Assembly: GCA_028023455.1 (NCBI GenBank) | Contig: JAQFVV010000031.1 | Coordinates: forward strand, 10,280,093-10,344,092 | Direction of reading: 5' to 3' | DNA: 64,000 bases | Origin: Epiperipatus broadwayi | Taxonomy: Eukaryota; Onychophora; Udeonychophora; Euonychophora; Peripatidae | Shown: piece by piece, positions 37,933 through 49,009 of the stretch | Layout of the letters: every line of letters starts with the position of its first letter | How positions within the stretch are numbered: the stretch's first letter is position 1 | Made by a program: the position numbers and the translations under genes | Notes under the pieces: model-generated | What the model was told of the DNA's origin: nothing | Databases searched by the model: none | The model's input: the letters and a program-made list of their open reading frames with translations, nothing else

Positions 37933-40139
37933 TGTAACGAGCACAGATGTTCGTTACATTGTTTTTTTATTTATTTATTAAACATGAAAGTAAATTAAAA
38001 AGTTCGCATTTAAAAATTTTCTTTAAGAATTAAAAATTGAAATTAAATATCATCTTAAACTCTTATATATTAAATCGCACAGATAATGAAAAATTATTAA
38101 AATAAAACTTTATTAAAGAAAAAGTATTTTAAAACTAAATTTTAAAAAGATTTGGAAATAAAATTATATCTTTAAATTTATCTTTAAATATATCTTTGAT
38201 TTGGAAAACAGGTTAATTAATCAGAAATGGAAATGATAAATTTAATTAGTCAAATGTAAACCAGCCTTGGGCATTTAAATGTAAAAACATCGGTCAGATA
38301 GGAAAACAATAGAAACAAATAGCCAATGAAAGAAATCCATCGAGAAATCGGACCTCAGCGAAAGGATCATCACATCGATGACATAATGCCAAGTCAATCC
38401 TTCGAATACATATAAAAGGAAAATTTGGAAATGATTAATCAGTGAGTTATTATGATTATTACGATGTGACAGATAGATGTTAGTGCGGAGGTGCGGGAGA
38501 AGAGATTGAAGGACGCACGATCAATCCCTTCAGTTGTTATAAAATGGAAAAATGAAACATCACTTTTCTTATATTCAGAGGATCACAGGATCATCGGGAA
38601 ATTTAACGCTGGATTTCAAATGGCAAGAAATTGTAAATGATGAACATTTCTAAAACCGTAAGAACTTTCTAAGATATAACGAACAATATTAATTTGAAAA
38701 CACTAAGAACTTTAAATTTTAAACTTTCCTAGTATTTAATTGTTACAAATAGAATCCTATCTGACCAAACTAAATTCTTTATTAATAGTGTTATTTGATG
38801 TATTTTTTTTCTTACTTATGTAAAATCATTTCCATTTATTTATTTTTTATTCTTTAAGTTTTTATCATGACTTTTTTTGTTTTTCGTTAAATTAATTATA
38901 TAAATGTTAAACTTAAGTCGGGCGTGAATGGCTGTATAGATTTGTAAAGTTATATTAGGGGAGGGTAATCTTAGGTTATTTGTGTCGTTGTTAGATTGGG
39001 TCAATGGATTGGATATATTGATGTAGTTAGTAGATGTAGTCGGAGATTCGCTACTGGCAGAATCGCTTCATACGCCGCACTCTCCCGTTTTGCCTATGGA
39101 AGGAATTATAAGATGCAGAGCACAGTTCCTTTCTATGGAGTTTTTTTTTTATTGTTCTTCTTGTTAGATAGAAGTAATATTCCTGTCTAATGAGAGTCAA
39201 TATCTTCTCTTAACCTTTTTGGTGCTGCCGTATCCCGTATTACATTGAATACATCGATGTATCAGATGGATTGATGCCAGTTTGACTGCGAATTTTAGCC
39301 TAAGGTTAAATAGGGACAGAATATTTTATTTTCAAATGCAAATCTATGTGGTCTATTCATACTTGACCCTAAATAAAAATGCCTTAAATTTAAGTTGTTT
39401 ATAGACGCTTGCATGGATTGGTTATCGGTTAAGTATGTTTTGGGTTTTCATATTTGATCAAAATATATAGACATTCGATAAATAATGATACCTTACGGTG
39501 AGTATCTAAAATGTATTTATTCGGATGTCTTTTAAGTTATTGGTGACAATGCAAGTATCTTATGGTGAATACTATTGGGTTACGTATAAATTTCCTCCGC
39601 AATTGTCAGTAATCAATAATTTTGTATTTTGATCGTTTATGTTTACTTTGAAATGTATTTGACCGTGAAATCTATGTAACCGATCTATATTCAACATTAT
39701 AAACAAGCTTTCATAAATTTATCTGTGCGAACTTAATTAAAATGTAAAATTAGAATATAATAGTAATTAAATGTAAATTAAAGTCAAAAATCAAAGTTAA
39801 AAATAATGTTAAATGTTAAAATGTAAAACTAATACTAAAATAATTTTAAATCTTATATATATGTGCATAAATAAATGTTTGTATGTTAATTACTGGCAGT
39901 GGCTTATTTTATTCCTCTTATATATATATTCTTATATTATATTATTAAATCTCTGCTATTCCACTGAGCTAGTGACATGGGCTAACGACCGGAACCAAAA
40001 TACAAAAAAAAATTTTTTTTTTTTTTGTTTTTTTTTTGACTTACGTATCTGCCTACTTTATAAATTTTTCTAGGTTCAAATGCCTAGATGGCGCCCCGTA
40101 GTGCAGATTACATTAAGTCACATTCTCCAGATCGTTACA
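37933..40139 (+). repeat. Left LTR (2,207 bp)
   Basis: Nearly identical to 40880-44231 once the insertion in the latter is removed. An 8-bp inverted repeat at its very start (TGTAACGA ... TCGTTACA, 37933-37958) repeats the terminal sequence and could form a hairpin. A 64-codon frame present in both LTRs has no coding signature. Confidence 0.92.
38411..38418 (+). promoter_or_regulatory. LTR TATA box
   Basis: TATAAAAG, repeated at 41359-41366 in the other LTR. Supports plus-strand orientation. Motif only. Confidence 0.5.
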
Positions 40140-40879
40140 ATGGCTTTCCCAACTCGGGCCAATCTTTAATAAACCACAAATACCCTGAGCAAATTTTGTC
40201 AGAATGAAATATTTTATCTGTTTACATAAGTCGTATACTTTAAATCTTATAAAAGCTCTGCCAGTAAAAGAAATTGCGCATATATATTAAACACAAGAAA
40301 GTGAAAAAAAATTTTAAAAACTAATTTTTCTTAAAAAAAAAAAAAGTCAAAAGGTTGCAATAAATATGTTTTTTTTTGTTGATATATATTATGCTTTAAC
40401 GTGTATAGGCGCGCACAGCCACGTAAGTTTATGATCGAAATGTAGTACCTTACGATGAGTACTGTTGGGAATTTACTTCAGTGTAATCCTATTTAAGCAT
40501 TTTAATCAGTCATAAATAAGTTGGTGGTATTTATAATTGTGCTGCAAATATACACGTATAAATCCATTATCTTTCAAAACATATTTACTTCAATGCAACC
40601 TTCTTAAATAAATAATTTATAAAATAACTTGCTTGTCATGCCGTGTGTAAAAATAAAATGTATAAAATAAAATAGAACTCTTGTGGGGAGGGGTGTAAAC
40701 GTAAATGGTCCTTAGGTAAGTGATAGTCAACATTTTCTTTTTCTTTTTGTATATAGTCTTTTTGTAAAATTATTAACCGGATGTTTTGTAAATGTCTTCG
40801 TCAATCGTGTACCGTAATTACTAACCCTAAGTAAAATATTTTTTTTTGATCATTTTTTTTTAAAGCAACTTTACTGATA
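40140..40879 (+). other. Interior of the LTR element, no coding potential
   Basis: Begins one base after the LTR with TGGCTTTCCCAACTCGGG, a plausible primer-binding site whose tRNA I cannot name. The rest is AT-rich, without a frame or a clear polypurine tract before the right LTR. Confidence 0.6.
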
Positions 40880-42305
40880 TGTAACGAGCACAGATGTTCG
40901 TTACATTGTTTTTTTTTTTTATTTATTAAACATGAAAGTAAATTAAAAAGTTCGCGTTTAAAAATTTTCTTTAAGAATTAAAAATTGAAATTAAATATCA
41001 TCTTAAACTCTTATATATTAAATCGCACAGATAATGAAAAATTATTAAAATAAAACTTTATTAAAGAAAAAGTATTTTAAAACTAAATTTTGAAAAGATT
41101 TGGAAATAAAATTATATCTTTAAATTTATCTTTAAATATATCTTTGATTTGGAAAACATGTTAATTAATCAGAAATGGAAATGATAAATTTAATTAGTCA
41201 AATGTAAACCAGCCTTGGGCATTTAAATGTAAAAACATCGGTCAGATAGGAAAACAATAGAAACAAATAGCCAATGAAAGAAATCCATCGGGAAATCGGA
41301 CCTCAGCGAAAGGATCATCACATCGATGACATAATGCCAAGTCAATCCTTCGAATACGTATAAAAGGAAAATTTGGAAATTATTAATCAGTGAGTTATTA
41401 TGATTATTACGATGTGACAGATAGATGTTAGTGCAGAGGTGCGGGAGAAGAGATTGAAGGACGCACATTCAATCCCTTCAGTTGTTATAAAATGGAAAAA
41501 TGAAACATCACTTTTCTTATATTCAGAGGACCACAGGATCATCGGGAAATTTAATGCTGGATTTCAAACGGCAAGCAATTGTAAACGATGACCATTTCTA
41601 AAACCGTAAGAACTTTCTAAGATATAACGAACAATATTAATTTGAAAACACTAAGAACTTTAAATTTTAAACTTTCCTAGTGTTTAATTGTTACAAATAG
41701 AATCCTATCTCACCAAACTAAATTCTTTATTAATAGTGTTATTTGATGTATTTTTTTTCTTACTTATGTAAAATCATTTCCATTTATTTATTTTTTATTC
41801 TTTAAGTTTTTATCATGATTTTTTTTGTTTTTCGTTAAATTAATTATATAAATGTTAAACTTAAGTCGGGCGTGAATGGCTGTATAGATTTGTAAAGTTA
41901 TATTAGGGGAGGGTAATCTTAGGTTATTTGTGTCGTTGTTAGATTGGGTCAATGGATTGGATATATTGATGTAGTTAGTAGATGTAGTCAGAGATTCGCT
42001 ACTGGCAGAATCGCTTCATATGCCGCACTCTCCCGTTTTGCCTATGGAAGGAATTATAAGATGCAGAGCACAGTTCCTTTCTATGGAGTTTTTTTTTTAT
42101 TGTTCTTCTCGTTAGATAGAAGTAATATTCCTGTCTAATGAGAGTCAATATCTTCTCTTAACCTTTTTGGTGCTGCCGTATTCCGTATTACATTGATAAA
42201 AAATCAAGTCAGATGACCTAATTTTAATAAAGCTCTTATTTACAAATGTTATATATATAGAGTAAGTTAAAAACAAACTCTTATGAAGCTTCAAAAATAC
42301 CCTCA

Positions 42306-42347
42306 ACCTCAGACCGCGGTTTCTGCCTCTAACGTCATCAGTGAGGT
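42306..42347 (-). ncRNA. Hammerhead-like ribozyme, family B, complete core (copy 1)
   Basis: Minus strand, 42 nt. Stem I is ACCTCA with TGAGGT (6 bp), then CTGATGA, short stem II, GAAA, palindromic stem III ACCGCGGT and cleavage triplet GTC. Stem II has weaker G-U pairs in this copy. Confidence 0.72.
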
Positions 42348-42675
42348 GCTAGGGAATAAAAATACTAGAACTAGTCCAGCATTTTATCAATGCCTAATTA
42401 TTGAGAAGAAAATCTGAAACTTTCAGACATTTAAATGTCCAAAAATCCAGCTATCTAACTCAAATAGCAGTATGGGACTGAAACTAAGTTCAGATCCACC
42501 ATATATTAATAGCTCTAGCAATATAAAATTGCCAAAGCATTAATAGCAAAAAACTAAAATTAAATTGATAAAAAATCAAGTCAGATGACCTAATTTTAAT
42601 AAAGCTCCTATTTACAAATGTTATATATAGAGTAAGTTAAAAACAAACTCTTATGAAGCTTCAAAAATACCCTCA

Positions 42676-42717
42676 ACCTCAGACCGCGGTTTCTGCCTCT
42701 AGCGTCATCAGTGAGGT
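42676..42717 (-). ncRNA. Hammerhead-like ribozyme, family B, complete core (copy 2)
   Basis: Same layout as copy 1 with a better stem II (GC/GC plus a T-G pair). Exactly 370 bp from copy 1. Confidence 0.74.
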
Positions 42718-42839
42718 GCTAGGGAATAAAAATACTAGAACTAGTCCAGCATTTAAATGTCTGAAAGTTTCAGATTTTCTTCTCAATAGTTAGGCATTGA
42801 TAAAATGCTGGACTAGTTCTAGTATTTTTATTCCCTAGC

Positions 42840-42881
42840 ACCTCACTGATGACGCTAGAGGCAGAAACTGCGGTCTGAGGT
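42840..42881 (+). ncRNA. Hammerhead-like ribozyme, family B, complete core (copy 3)
   Basis: Plus strand. CTGATGA at 42846-42852, GAAA at 42864-42867, GTC at 42873-42875. Stem III has one C-to-T change (ACTGCGGT) that keeps pairing through a G-U pair. Confidence 0.72.
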
Positions 42882-43209
42882 TGAGGGTATTTTTGAAGCT
42901 TCATAAGAGTTTGTTTTTAACTTACTCTATATATAACATTTGTAAATAGGAGCTTTATTAAAATTAGGTCATCTGACTTGATTTTTTATCAATTTAATTT
43001 TAGTTTTTTGCTATTAATGCTTTGGCGATTTTATATTGCTAGAGCTATTAATATATGGTGGATCTGAACTTAGTTTCAGTCCCATACTGCTATTTGAGTT
43101 AGATAGCTGGATTTTTGGACATTTAAATGTCTGAAAGTTTTATATTTTCTTCTCAATAGTTAGGCATTGATAAAATGCTGGACTAGTTCTAGTATTTTTA
43201 TTCCCTAGC

Positions 43210-43251
43210 ACCTCACTGATGACGCTAGAAGCAGAAACCGCGGTCTGAGGT
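43210..43251 (+). ncRNA. Hammerhead-like ribozyme, family B, complete core (copy 4)
   Basis: Plus strand, 370 bp from copy 3. The loop side of stem II has a G-to-A change that converts a T-G pair to T-A, so pairing is maintained. The core is intact. Confidence 0.74.
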
Positions 43252-44235
43252 TGAGGGTATTTTTGAAGCTTCATAAGAGTTTGTTTTTAACTTACTCTAT
43301 ATATAACATCCGTATTACATTGAATACATCGATGTATCAGATGGATTGATGCCAGTTTGACTGCGAATTTTAGCCTAAGGTTAAATAGGGACAGAATATT
43401 TTATTTTCAAATGCAAATCTATGTGGTCTATTTATACTTGACCCTAAATAAAAATGCATTAAATTTAAGTTGTTTATAGATGCTTGCATGGATTGGTTAT
43501 CGGTTAAGTATGTTTTGGGTTTTCATATTTGATCAAAATATATAGACATTCGATAAATAATGATACCTTACGGTGAGTATCTAAAATGTATTTATTCGGA
43601 TGTCTTTTAAGTTATTGGTGACAATGCAAGTATCTTATGGTGAATACTATTGGGTTACGTATAAATTTCCCTCTGCAATTGTCAGTAATCAATAATTTTG
43701 TATTTTGATCGTTTATGTTTACTTTGAAATGTTTTTGACCGTGAAATCTATGTAACCGATCTATATTCAACATTATAAACAAGCTTTCATAAATTTATCT
43801 GTGCGAACTTAATTAAAATGTAAAATTAGAATATAATAGTAATTAAATGTAAATTAAAGTCAAAAATCAAAGTTAAAAATAATGTTAAATGTTAAAATGT
43901 AAAACTAATACTAAAATAATTTTAAATCTTATATATATGTGCATAAATAAATGTTTGTATGTTAATTACTGGCAGTGGCTTATTTTATTCCTCTTATATA
44001 TATATATATATATATATTCTTATATTATATTATTAAATCTCTGCTATTCCACTGAGCTAGTGACATGGGCTAATGACCGGAACCAAAATATTTAAAAAAA
44101 AAAAAAAATTTTTTTTTGTTTTTTTTTTTGACTTACGTATCTGCCTACTTTATAAATTTTTCTAGGTTCAAATGCCTAGATGGCGCCCCGTAGTGCAGAT
44201 TACGTTAAATCACATTCTCCGGATCGTTACAACAA

Positions 44236-45424
44236 AGAACATTGGATTTCCACCAACCAAGAGAACAAGCCGGATTTAAAAGTGGTTTTAATACAGTAGA
44301 TCATATCCAGGTATTGAGAGAAGTTATAGAAAGGACAAATGAATATGAGTTGCCATTATGCTTAGGATTTGTAGATTATGAAAAGACATTTGATTCTATA
44401 AACATTTCTTTAGTGATTAACACATTAGATCATCAAGGTATAGATCCAGGATATTGTCATATTTTAAAGAATATTTATAAAAATGCAACAGCAACAATTA
44501 GATTACATAATGACACTGGGAAAGTCAACATTGAGAAAGGTGTAAGACAAGGTGACTCCATATCTCCAAAACTTTTTACAGCAGTGCTGCATGAAGTATT
44601 TTGTGGATTAAAATGGGAAACTAAAGGAGTGAAAGTAAATGATGATTATTTAAGTCATTTAGATTTCGCAGATGATGTAGTTGTTTTTGCAAATAATGCT
44701 TCAGATCTGCAGGAAATGTTGCAGGAATTATCAGATGAAAGTAGGACTAAAGATAAATGTTAAAAAGACTAAAGTAATGTTTAATCGATTTGCTCAAAAT
44801 ATGAAAATAAAGATTGATTATGATGAATTAGAAGAAGTTAACAGTTACAAATACCTTGGTCAGATTATTAATACAGATGGAAACATAATGGAGGAAATTA
44901 ATCATAGAATTAAACTAGGTTGGAGTGCTTTTGGTAGAAATAACTTGATACTAAAAGGAAATATGCCTATGTGTTTGAAAAGGAAGGTTTTTAACAAATG
45001 TGTTTTACCAGTTCTTACTTATGGATCTGAGACTTGGACACTTAATAGAAGAGCAATTCAGAGACTTCGGACCACTCAAAGAAATATGGAGAGATGTATG
45101 TTGGGAGTAACAAGAAGAGATCGTAAACGCAATGTATGGGTAAGAGAACAAACAGGTGTTACTGACCTCATTGAAAAAATTAAAAGATTGAAGTGGAGTT
45201 GGGCTGGACATATTGTTAGAAGAGATGATAATAGATGGACAATTGAAATTTTAAACTGGATTCCAAGAGATTGTAAAAGACCCAGAAAGAGACCACATGT
45301 GAGATGGATGGATGAAATAAGAAAGTGTGCAGGGGTGATATGGAGAAGAGAAGCTAAAGATTGGAGAAGATGGATTAAACTTGGAGAGACCTTCATCCTG
45401 CAGTGGATTGATAATGGTTGATAA
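44236..45424 (+). pseudogene. RTE reverse transcriptase, C-terminal half
   Basis: Continues the frame cut at 37932. Catalytic motifs are FVDYEKTFDSI, GVRQGDSISPKLF and LDFADDVVVFAN (the FADD form of the YxDD box). They are followed by YLGQII, a thumb-like region and a C-terminal stretch with LPVLTYGSETW and a basic region ending in WIDNG. A frameshift lies near 44745. This enzyme reverse-transcribes the element RNA at the nicked target. Length and order match the RTE clade. Confidence 0.92.
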
Positions 45425-46320
45425 TGATGATGATGATGATGAATTGTGAAAAGGTATAGAATCTGATGTAAAAGATAAAACAAACTTTGGTACTGGAAGG
45501 AAAATTATTTCAACAGTAAAAAGAAAAGATATAACTCTTACTAAAAAAAATAGAATGACATAAAATATATAGAAGAGCCCACATAGAATTACATAACAGC
45601 AACAAAGAAGAAGAAAATTAAATAATTGCTATAATTACTACATCTTTTAATTACCAAACATTTTAAATGAAGAAACGAGACGCAATTAAATCTATCAAGA
45701 AAAAAACTCTAGGAAATTATACAATTATTAAAAATTATTGGAAAAATTATATATCAAACGTCGAAATAATATAGATGTTCCATGATTAAAAGAAAGTGGT
45801 AGTTAGAATGATATTTGAGAAAGATGAGAAACAGATATTAAAAAATATAGACCCATCTTTTCTTTAAATTCTATACTAAATCTTTATCGATTCAAACTAA
45901 CTAAAGTAACAAGTTGAATTTAAGTGTTTTTATCACAACATACTGCACCCAAGTATTCAGAAAAATAATAGAACAAAAACAATTATTGTGAGTTATCATT
46001 ATGCTTAGGATTTGTAAATTATGAAGAAAACATTTCATTCTATAAGGAATTTGTAGTAGTTAGAAATTTGTATTATGAAGATATGTATCGGGGATATTCA
46101 CGGTCTCGGAAAAATATTTATCACAACATAACAGCAGTGATTTGATTATACAATGACATTAAAAGGGTTAATAATAATAAGAGTATAAAATAGAATGTTT
46201 TCATAATTCAAAAAACTTTTTTTATCAATCTCACAAAAGTATTTCGCGAATTAAAATGCAAAGTTGATTGAATAAAAATATATTGATTATATTTTACTTA
46301 ATTGGGTTATGATCTCTGGC

Positions 46321-46361
46321 CCAACCGATGAGTGCTGGTTCTGCAAGAAATACTATATTGA
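46321..46361 (+). ncRNA. Hammerhead-like motif, family C, one core change
   Basis: CCAA, then CCGATGA (second base T to C), stem II TGC...GCA, GAAA intact, AT-rich stem III. Confidence 0.58.
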
Positions 46362-46547
46362 GAATCATTTTTTTTTTTTTCACATGTATGTAGTTATGTG
46401 TAGATTGAAAATTTTAAGTTTAGATGCCTCTAACAATTAGTAATATAAGGGATTCGAACTCAGACTTTCACAATATCCTCAACTCTCCATGCCATTTCAT
46501 ATTGCTGGCCCACCTGATCATACATATGTTGAAAAGATAAATAATCA

Positions 46548-46590
46548 CCAATATGTGTATTTTATGCTAAACCAGCAATCATCAGTTGGT
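46548..46590 (-). ncRNA. Hammerhead-like motif, family C, one core change
   Basis: Minus strand: CCAA/TTGG stem I, intact CTGATGA, four-pair stem II (TGCT...AGCA), but AAAA in place of GAAA. Confidence 0.6.
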
Positions 46591-47054
46591 CCAGATTACT
46601 ATCTCCATACATATATACAATCAGTGCTCAGTTTTATATTAAGATAGCCAATCTTCATACTTTATTGGACAGGCTTCAAACTACTCCAACCCACAACTCT
46701 TCAGCCATCCATTTCATTGAAAATCTGATGATGGAACATTCAGTATACTGAATGCATAGGCATCTTGGGAAAAGGTTACAACATAATATAAGTCCCTCTC
46801 CTATTAATATAAACGGATATGTAATGGTCTGTTAATATAAGGAGTTAGATTGATGTAATGTTTGCATGGATGTGCCACAGTATCACATTCATAAAGGTGT
46901 TTGAGTGTTCTATTGTTGGTTATTCAATGAGATGGATGGTTCAACTGTTGGATAGGCTTAGACATTGAAGCATGTCCATTAAAATTTAAGAAATTAATTA
47001 TCTTAGTACAAGCTGAGCACTGATTGTACATATGTGTAGGAGATTATGATCTAG

Positions 47055-47098
47055 CCCAACTGATGAGTGCTGGTTCCTCATGAAATACATATATTGGG
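47055..47098 (+). ncRNA. Hammerhead-like ribozyme, family C, complete core
   Basis: CTGATGA at 47060-47066, GAAA at 47082-47085, and an NUH triplet ATA at 47091-47093. Stem I is CCAA with TTGG plus one more C-G pair. Stem III is an AT palindrome-like ATACATAT. Stem II keeps three pairs (G-T, T-A, G-C), whereas the consensus of all copies gives a perfect six-pair stem GTGCTG/CAGCAC. Confidence 0.66.
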
Positions 47099-48268
47099 GG
47101 TTATTTATCTTTTTCACGTGTGTGTGTGGTCATGATTATCGGTCTTTTGAGATGTAGTGGTTGATGAATATAGAATAAAAATCATAAGTTCAAATCTCTC
47201 TATTTAATTGTGTTATGTAGATAAAGTGGGTGTCTTGAAAAATAATGACCCATACCTGCAACAAATGTTCCAAGAGCTTTTTAGATGAAAGTAAAAACGT
47301 TGGATGAAGAAAAAGACTAATGTAATATTCTATATATTTCTTAGGGGAAAAATAAAGAATGATAGTCAACAATTATAAAAAATTAACAAATAAAAATACT
47401 TGGTCAAATTATTAATACAAACGGAAAGATAATGGATGTATTTAATCATAGAATTAAACTGGAATGAAATGCTTTTGGTAGAAATAAATTAATATTAAAA
47501 TGAAGTTAGATCATATATTTAAAAAAAAATATTCTTAATGGATGTATTTTACCAGCTTTTATTTGATATTTGAACACTTAAGAGATAAGCAACACAGAGG
47601 CTTCAGACCAATCAATACAATATACGTAAATGTGTATTGAAAATATCAAGTTGAGATCAAAAGCAAAATTCAAGAATCAAAAACAAATAAGTATCATTGG
47701 TATCATAGAAAAAATTAAGAGTCTGAAATAAAACTGGGTTGAATAGATTTCTAGAAGTGGAAATATTTGATGGACAGTTGAACTCTTAAACTAAATCCTA
47801 AAAGACTGCAAACGATCTTAAAAGAGTTTACATATGGGGTGGTTATAAGAAATAAAGTTGGATGGTGTAATATGAAGAACAAAGCCTATAACTAAAGGAA
47901 AACTAAATTAAACTTGAAGAAATCTTGAATCTGCAATAGATCGTTAATTATTGAAAATGATGATTCATTCTATATAAACGTAGAAAAAATATTTTCGGTT
48001 TCATGGACGTTTTTTGATATAACTAGACTTTTATTTTTGATCAAAATCTTACTTTGCTTAAAATATTCTAAAGACCATATTTTAGTTGAAGTATTTGTAA
48101 TTATTATTAAATCATATTAACGGGTTTTTTTTTTCAATATTAATAGGATTTTCTATTCAAGCCAAATTATAAATGTCAATATATACTCTTAGCCATATAA
48201 TTCTATAATTAAAATCACTTCTTTGCAAAAACTTTATTTGATGTATATATATATATATCCACTTATTT

Positions 48269-48310
48269 CCAACGTTTCGACTATCTTTATTCTATAGTCA
48301 TTTTCAAGGA
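48269..48310 (-). ncRNA. Hammerhead-like hairpin in the Penelope tail
   Basis: Minus strand: CCTTGAAAAT, stem GACTAT/ATAGTC, then GAAACGTTGG. Position and the GAAAC box fit a degraded hammerhead, a known feature of Penelope-like terminal repeats. The CTGATGA box is not canonical. Confidence 0.42.
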
Positions 48311-48619
48311 TCTAGAAAAAACATTACATTATAAACAAACTTCACATAATAAAACCAAAAAAAAAACAAAAATAATCAAAATTAATATAAAGCATATAAA
48401 CCCCATAAAATTTAAAAATAAATAAAATACATTAAAATCAATTAAATTAAAAACACAAAACATACACCACACTTACTTGACTCCCTTCTCAAAAAACTTT
48501 CCCTTTTTACATTTTTTTTTTATCCAAAAAACCAATTGTTACAATAAAAAACTTATTTCCTTTTTCTTTCTTATATACTTCAAAAATGAATTTATTTCCA
48601 AAAATAATTCTTTATTCAT

Positions 48620-49009
48620 GTCTTATCCAATTCTATTTAAAACAGGTTTATATCTTTTTATATATAAACTCTCTTTTACCATTCTTTCTTTATACAGTCT
48701 AAACCCCTCCAACATTTTAATCTTAAAATCTGTATGTCTAACTTCCTTACTATGTATATTTACATTAGAATTCCTATCTCTCAAATGCTGTTTCAATCTT
48801 GACTCTAATTTGTTCTTTGTTGTACCAATATATGATACATCTTTATTCTCTTTTTTACAATCCAAACATTCTATTTTATAAATACCATTTATGTTTTCAA
48901 CATTCCTATTTCTTATCATATTACCTAAACTACATTTCCTTTTATATACTGGTTTCAACAATAAACCACACTCCTTACCATATTTCTTATTCATATCCCT
49001 CATTATCTT
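48620..49009 (-). pseudogene. Penelope-like GIY-YIG endonuclease domain
   Basis: The minus strand encodes a GIY-YIG nuclease (GIYKIECLDC, then SYIGTTKNKLESRLKQHL), the endonuclease type that distinguishes Penelope-like elements from LINEs. The CxxC and the Arg/His positions of the family are present. It nicks target DNA to prime reverse transcription. A frameshift at an A-run near 49010 separates it from the reverse transcriptase part. Confidence 0.9.

Larger units (their letters stand above)
42197..43309. mobile_element. Family B hammerhead repeat: tandem dimers in inverted arms, 14-bp TSD
   Basis: A minus arm (42197 to about 42755) and a plus arm (about 42756-43309) each contain two successive ribozyme motifs exactly 370 bp apart, so each arm is a multimer of a 370-bp unit. 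The arms end at different points of the unit. The target-site duplication CCGTATTACATTGA (42183-42196 and 43310-43323) is perfect, and the empty site is visible in the left LTR near 39237. All four ribozyme cores are complete. No protein coding. The best-preserved ribozyme locus in the window. Confidence 0.86.
37933..44231 (+). mobile_element. Non-autonomous LTR element with 2.2-kb LTRs and tiny interior
   Basis: Long direct repeats (37933-40139 and 40880-44231, the latter enlarged by a family B insertion) start TGTAACGA and end TCGTTACA. Only 740 bp lie between them and I see no coding potential. Flanks ACAG and ACAA fit a 4-bp duplication with one change. The LTRs contain a plus-strand TATAAAAG and a TGG primer site follows the left LTR. 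This is a LARD/TRIM-like parasite of some autonomous LTR element. LTR divergence is low, so it is fairly young. Confidence 0.88.
40880..44231 (+). repeat. Right LTR, interrupted by a family B repeat
   Basis: Same sequence as the left LTR (about 2.2 kb) plus an insertion at 42197-43309 with duplicated target. Confidence 0.92.
35843..45441 (+). mobile_element. Younger full-length RTE LINE, split by an LTR element
   Basis: The two parts 35843-37932 and 44236-45441 make a 3.3-kb non-LTR retrotransposon: 5' untranslated region, apurinic-type endonuclease, reverse transcriptase and a short (GAT)n tail, as in the RTE clade. AATTGTGAAAAGG at 35830-35842 and 45442-45454 is a perfect 13-bp duplication. 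It inserted into an older copy of its own family. A few frameshifts and one stop inactivate it. Confidence 0.93.
46312..47203. mobile_element. Family C hammerhead repeat, inverted arms, 14-bp TSD
   Basis: A short plus piece carrying a ribozyme (46312 to about 46440) is followed by a minus unit (about 46441-46800) and a plus unit (about 46800-47203), tails outward in the latter two. TTAATTGGGTTATG (46298-46311) and TTAATTGTGTTATG (47204-47217) are a 14-bp duplication with one mismatch. It interrupts the reverse transcriptase region of the old RTE copy. Three ribozyme-like motifs are present, one with a complete core. Confidence 0.78.
33647..47965 (+). mobile_element. Old full-length RTE LINE, host of the nested insertions
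   Basis: Pieces 33647-33761, 34205-34940, 35213-35842, 45455-46297 and 47218-47965 are collinear with the younger RTE copy and add up to about 3.1 kb, near the full 3.3 kb. The flanks CATCCTATATGA (33635-33646) and CATTCTATATAA (47966-47977) look like a 12-bp duplication with two mismatches. Coding is destroyed by many stops and indels. It is interrupted by two family C repeats, one family A repeat and the younger RTE. Confidence 0.82.

Noticed and set aside
38996-39190. A 64-codon frame present in both long LTRs (again at 41944-42138)
   Set aside because: Its conservation is explained by the two LTRs being recent copies of each other.
45076-45483. A 135-codon minus-strand frame with a His run
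   Set aside because: It is the antisense shadow of the RTE reverse transcriptase and its GAT-rich tail.
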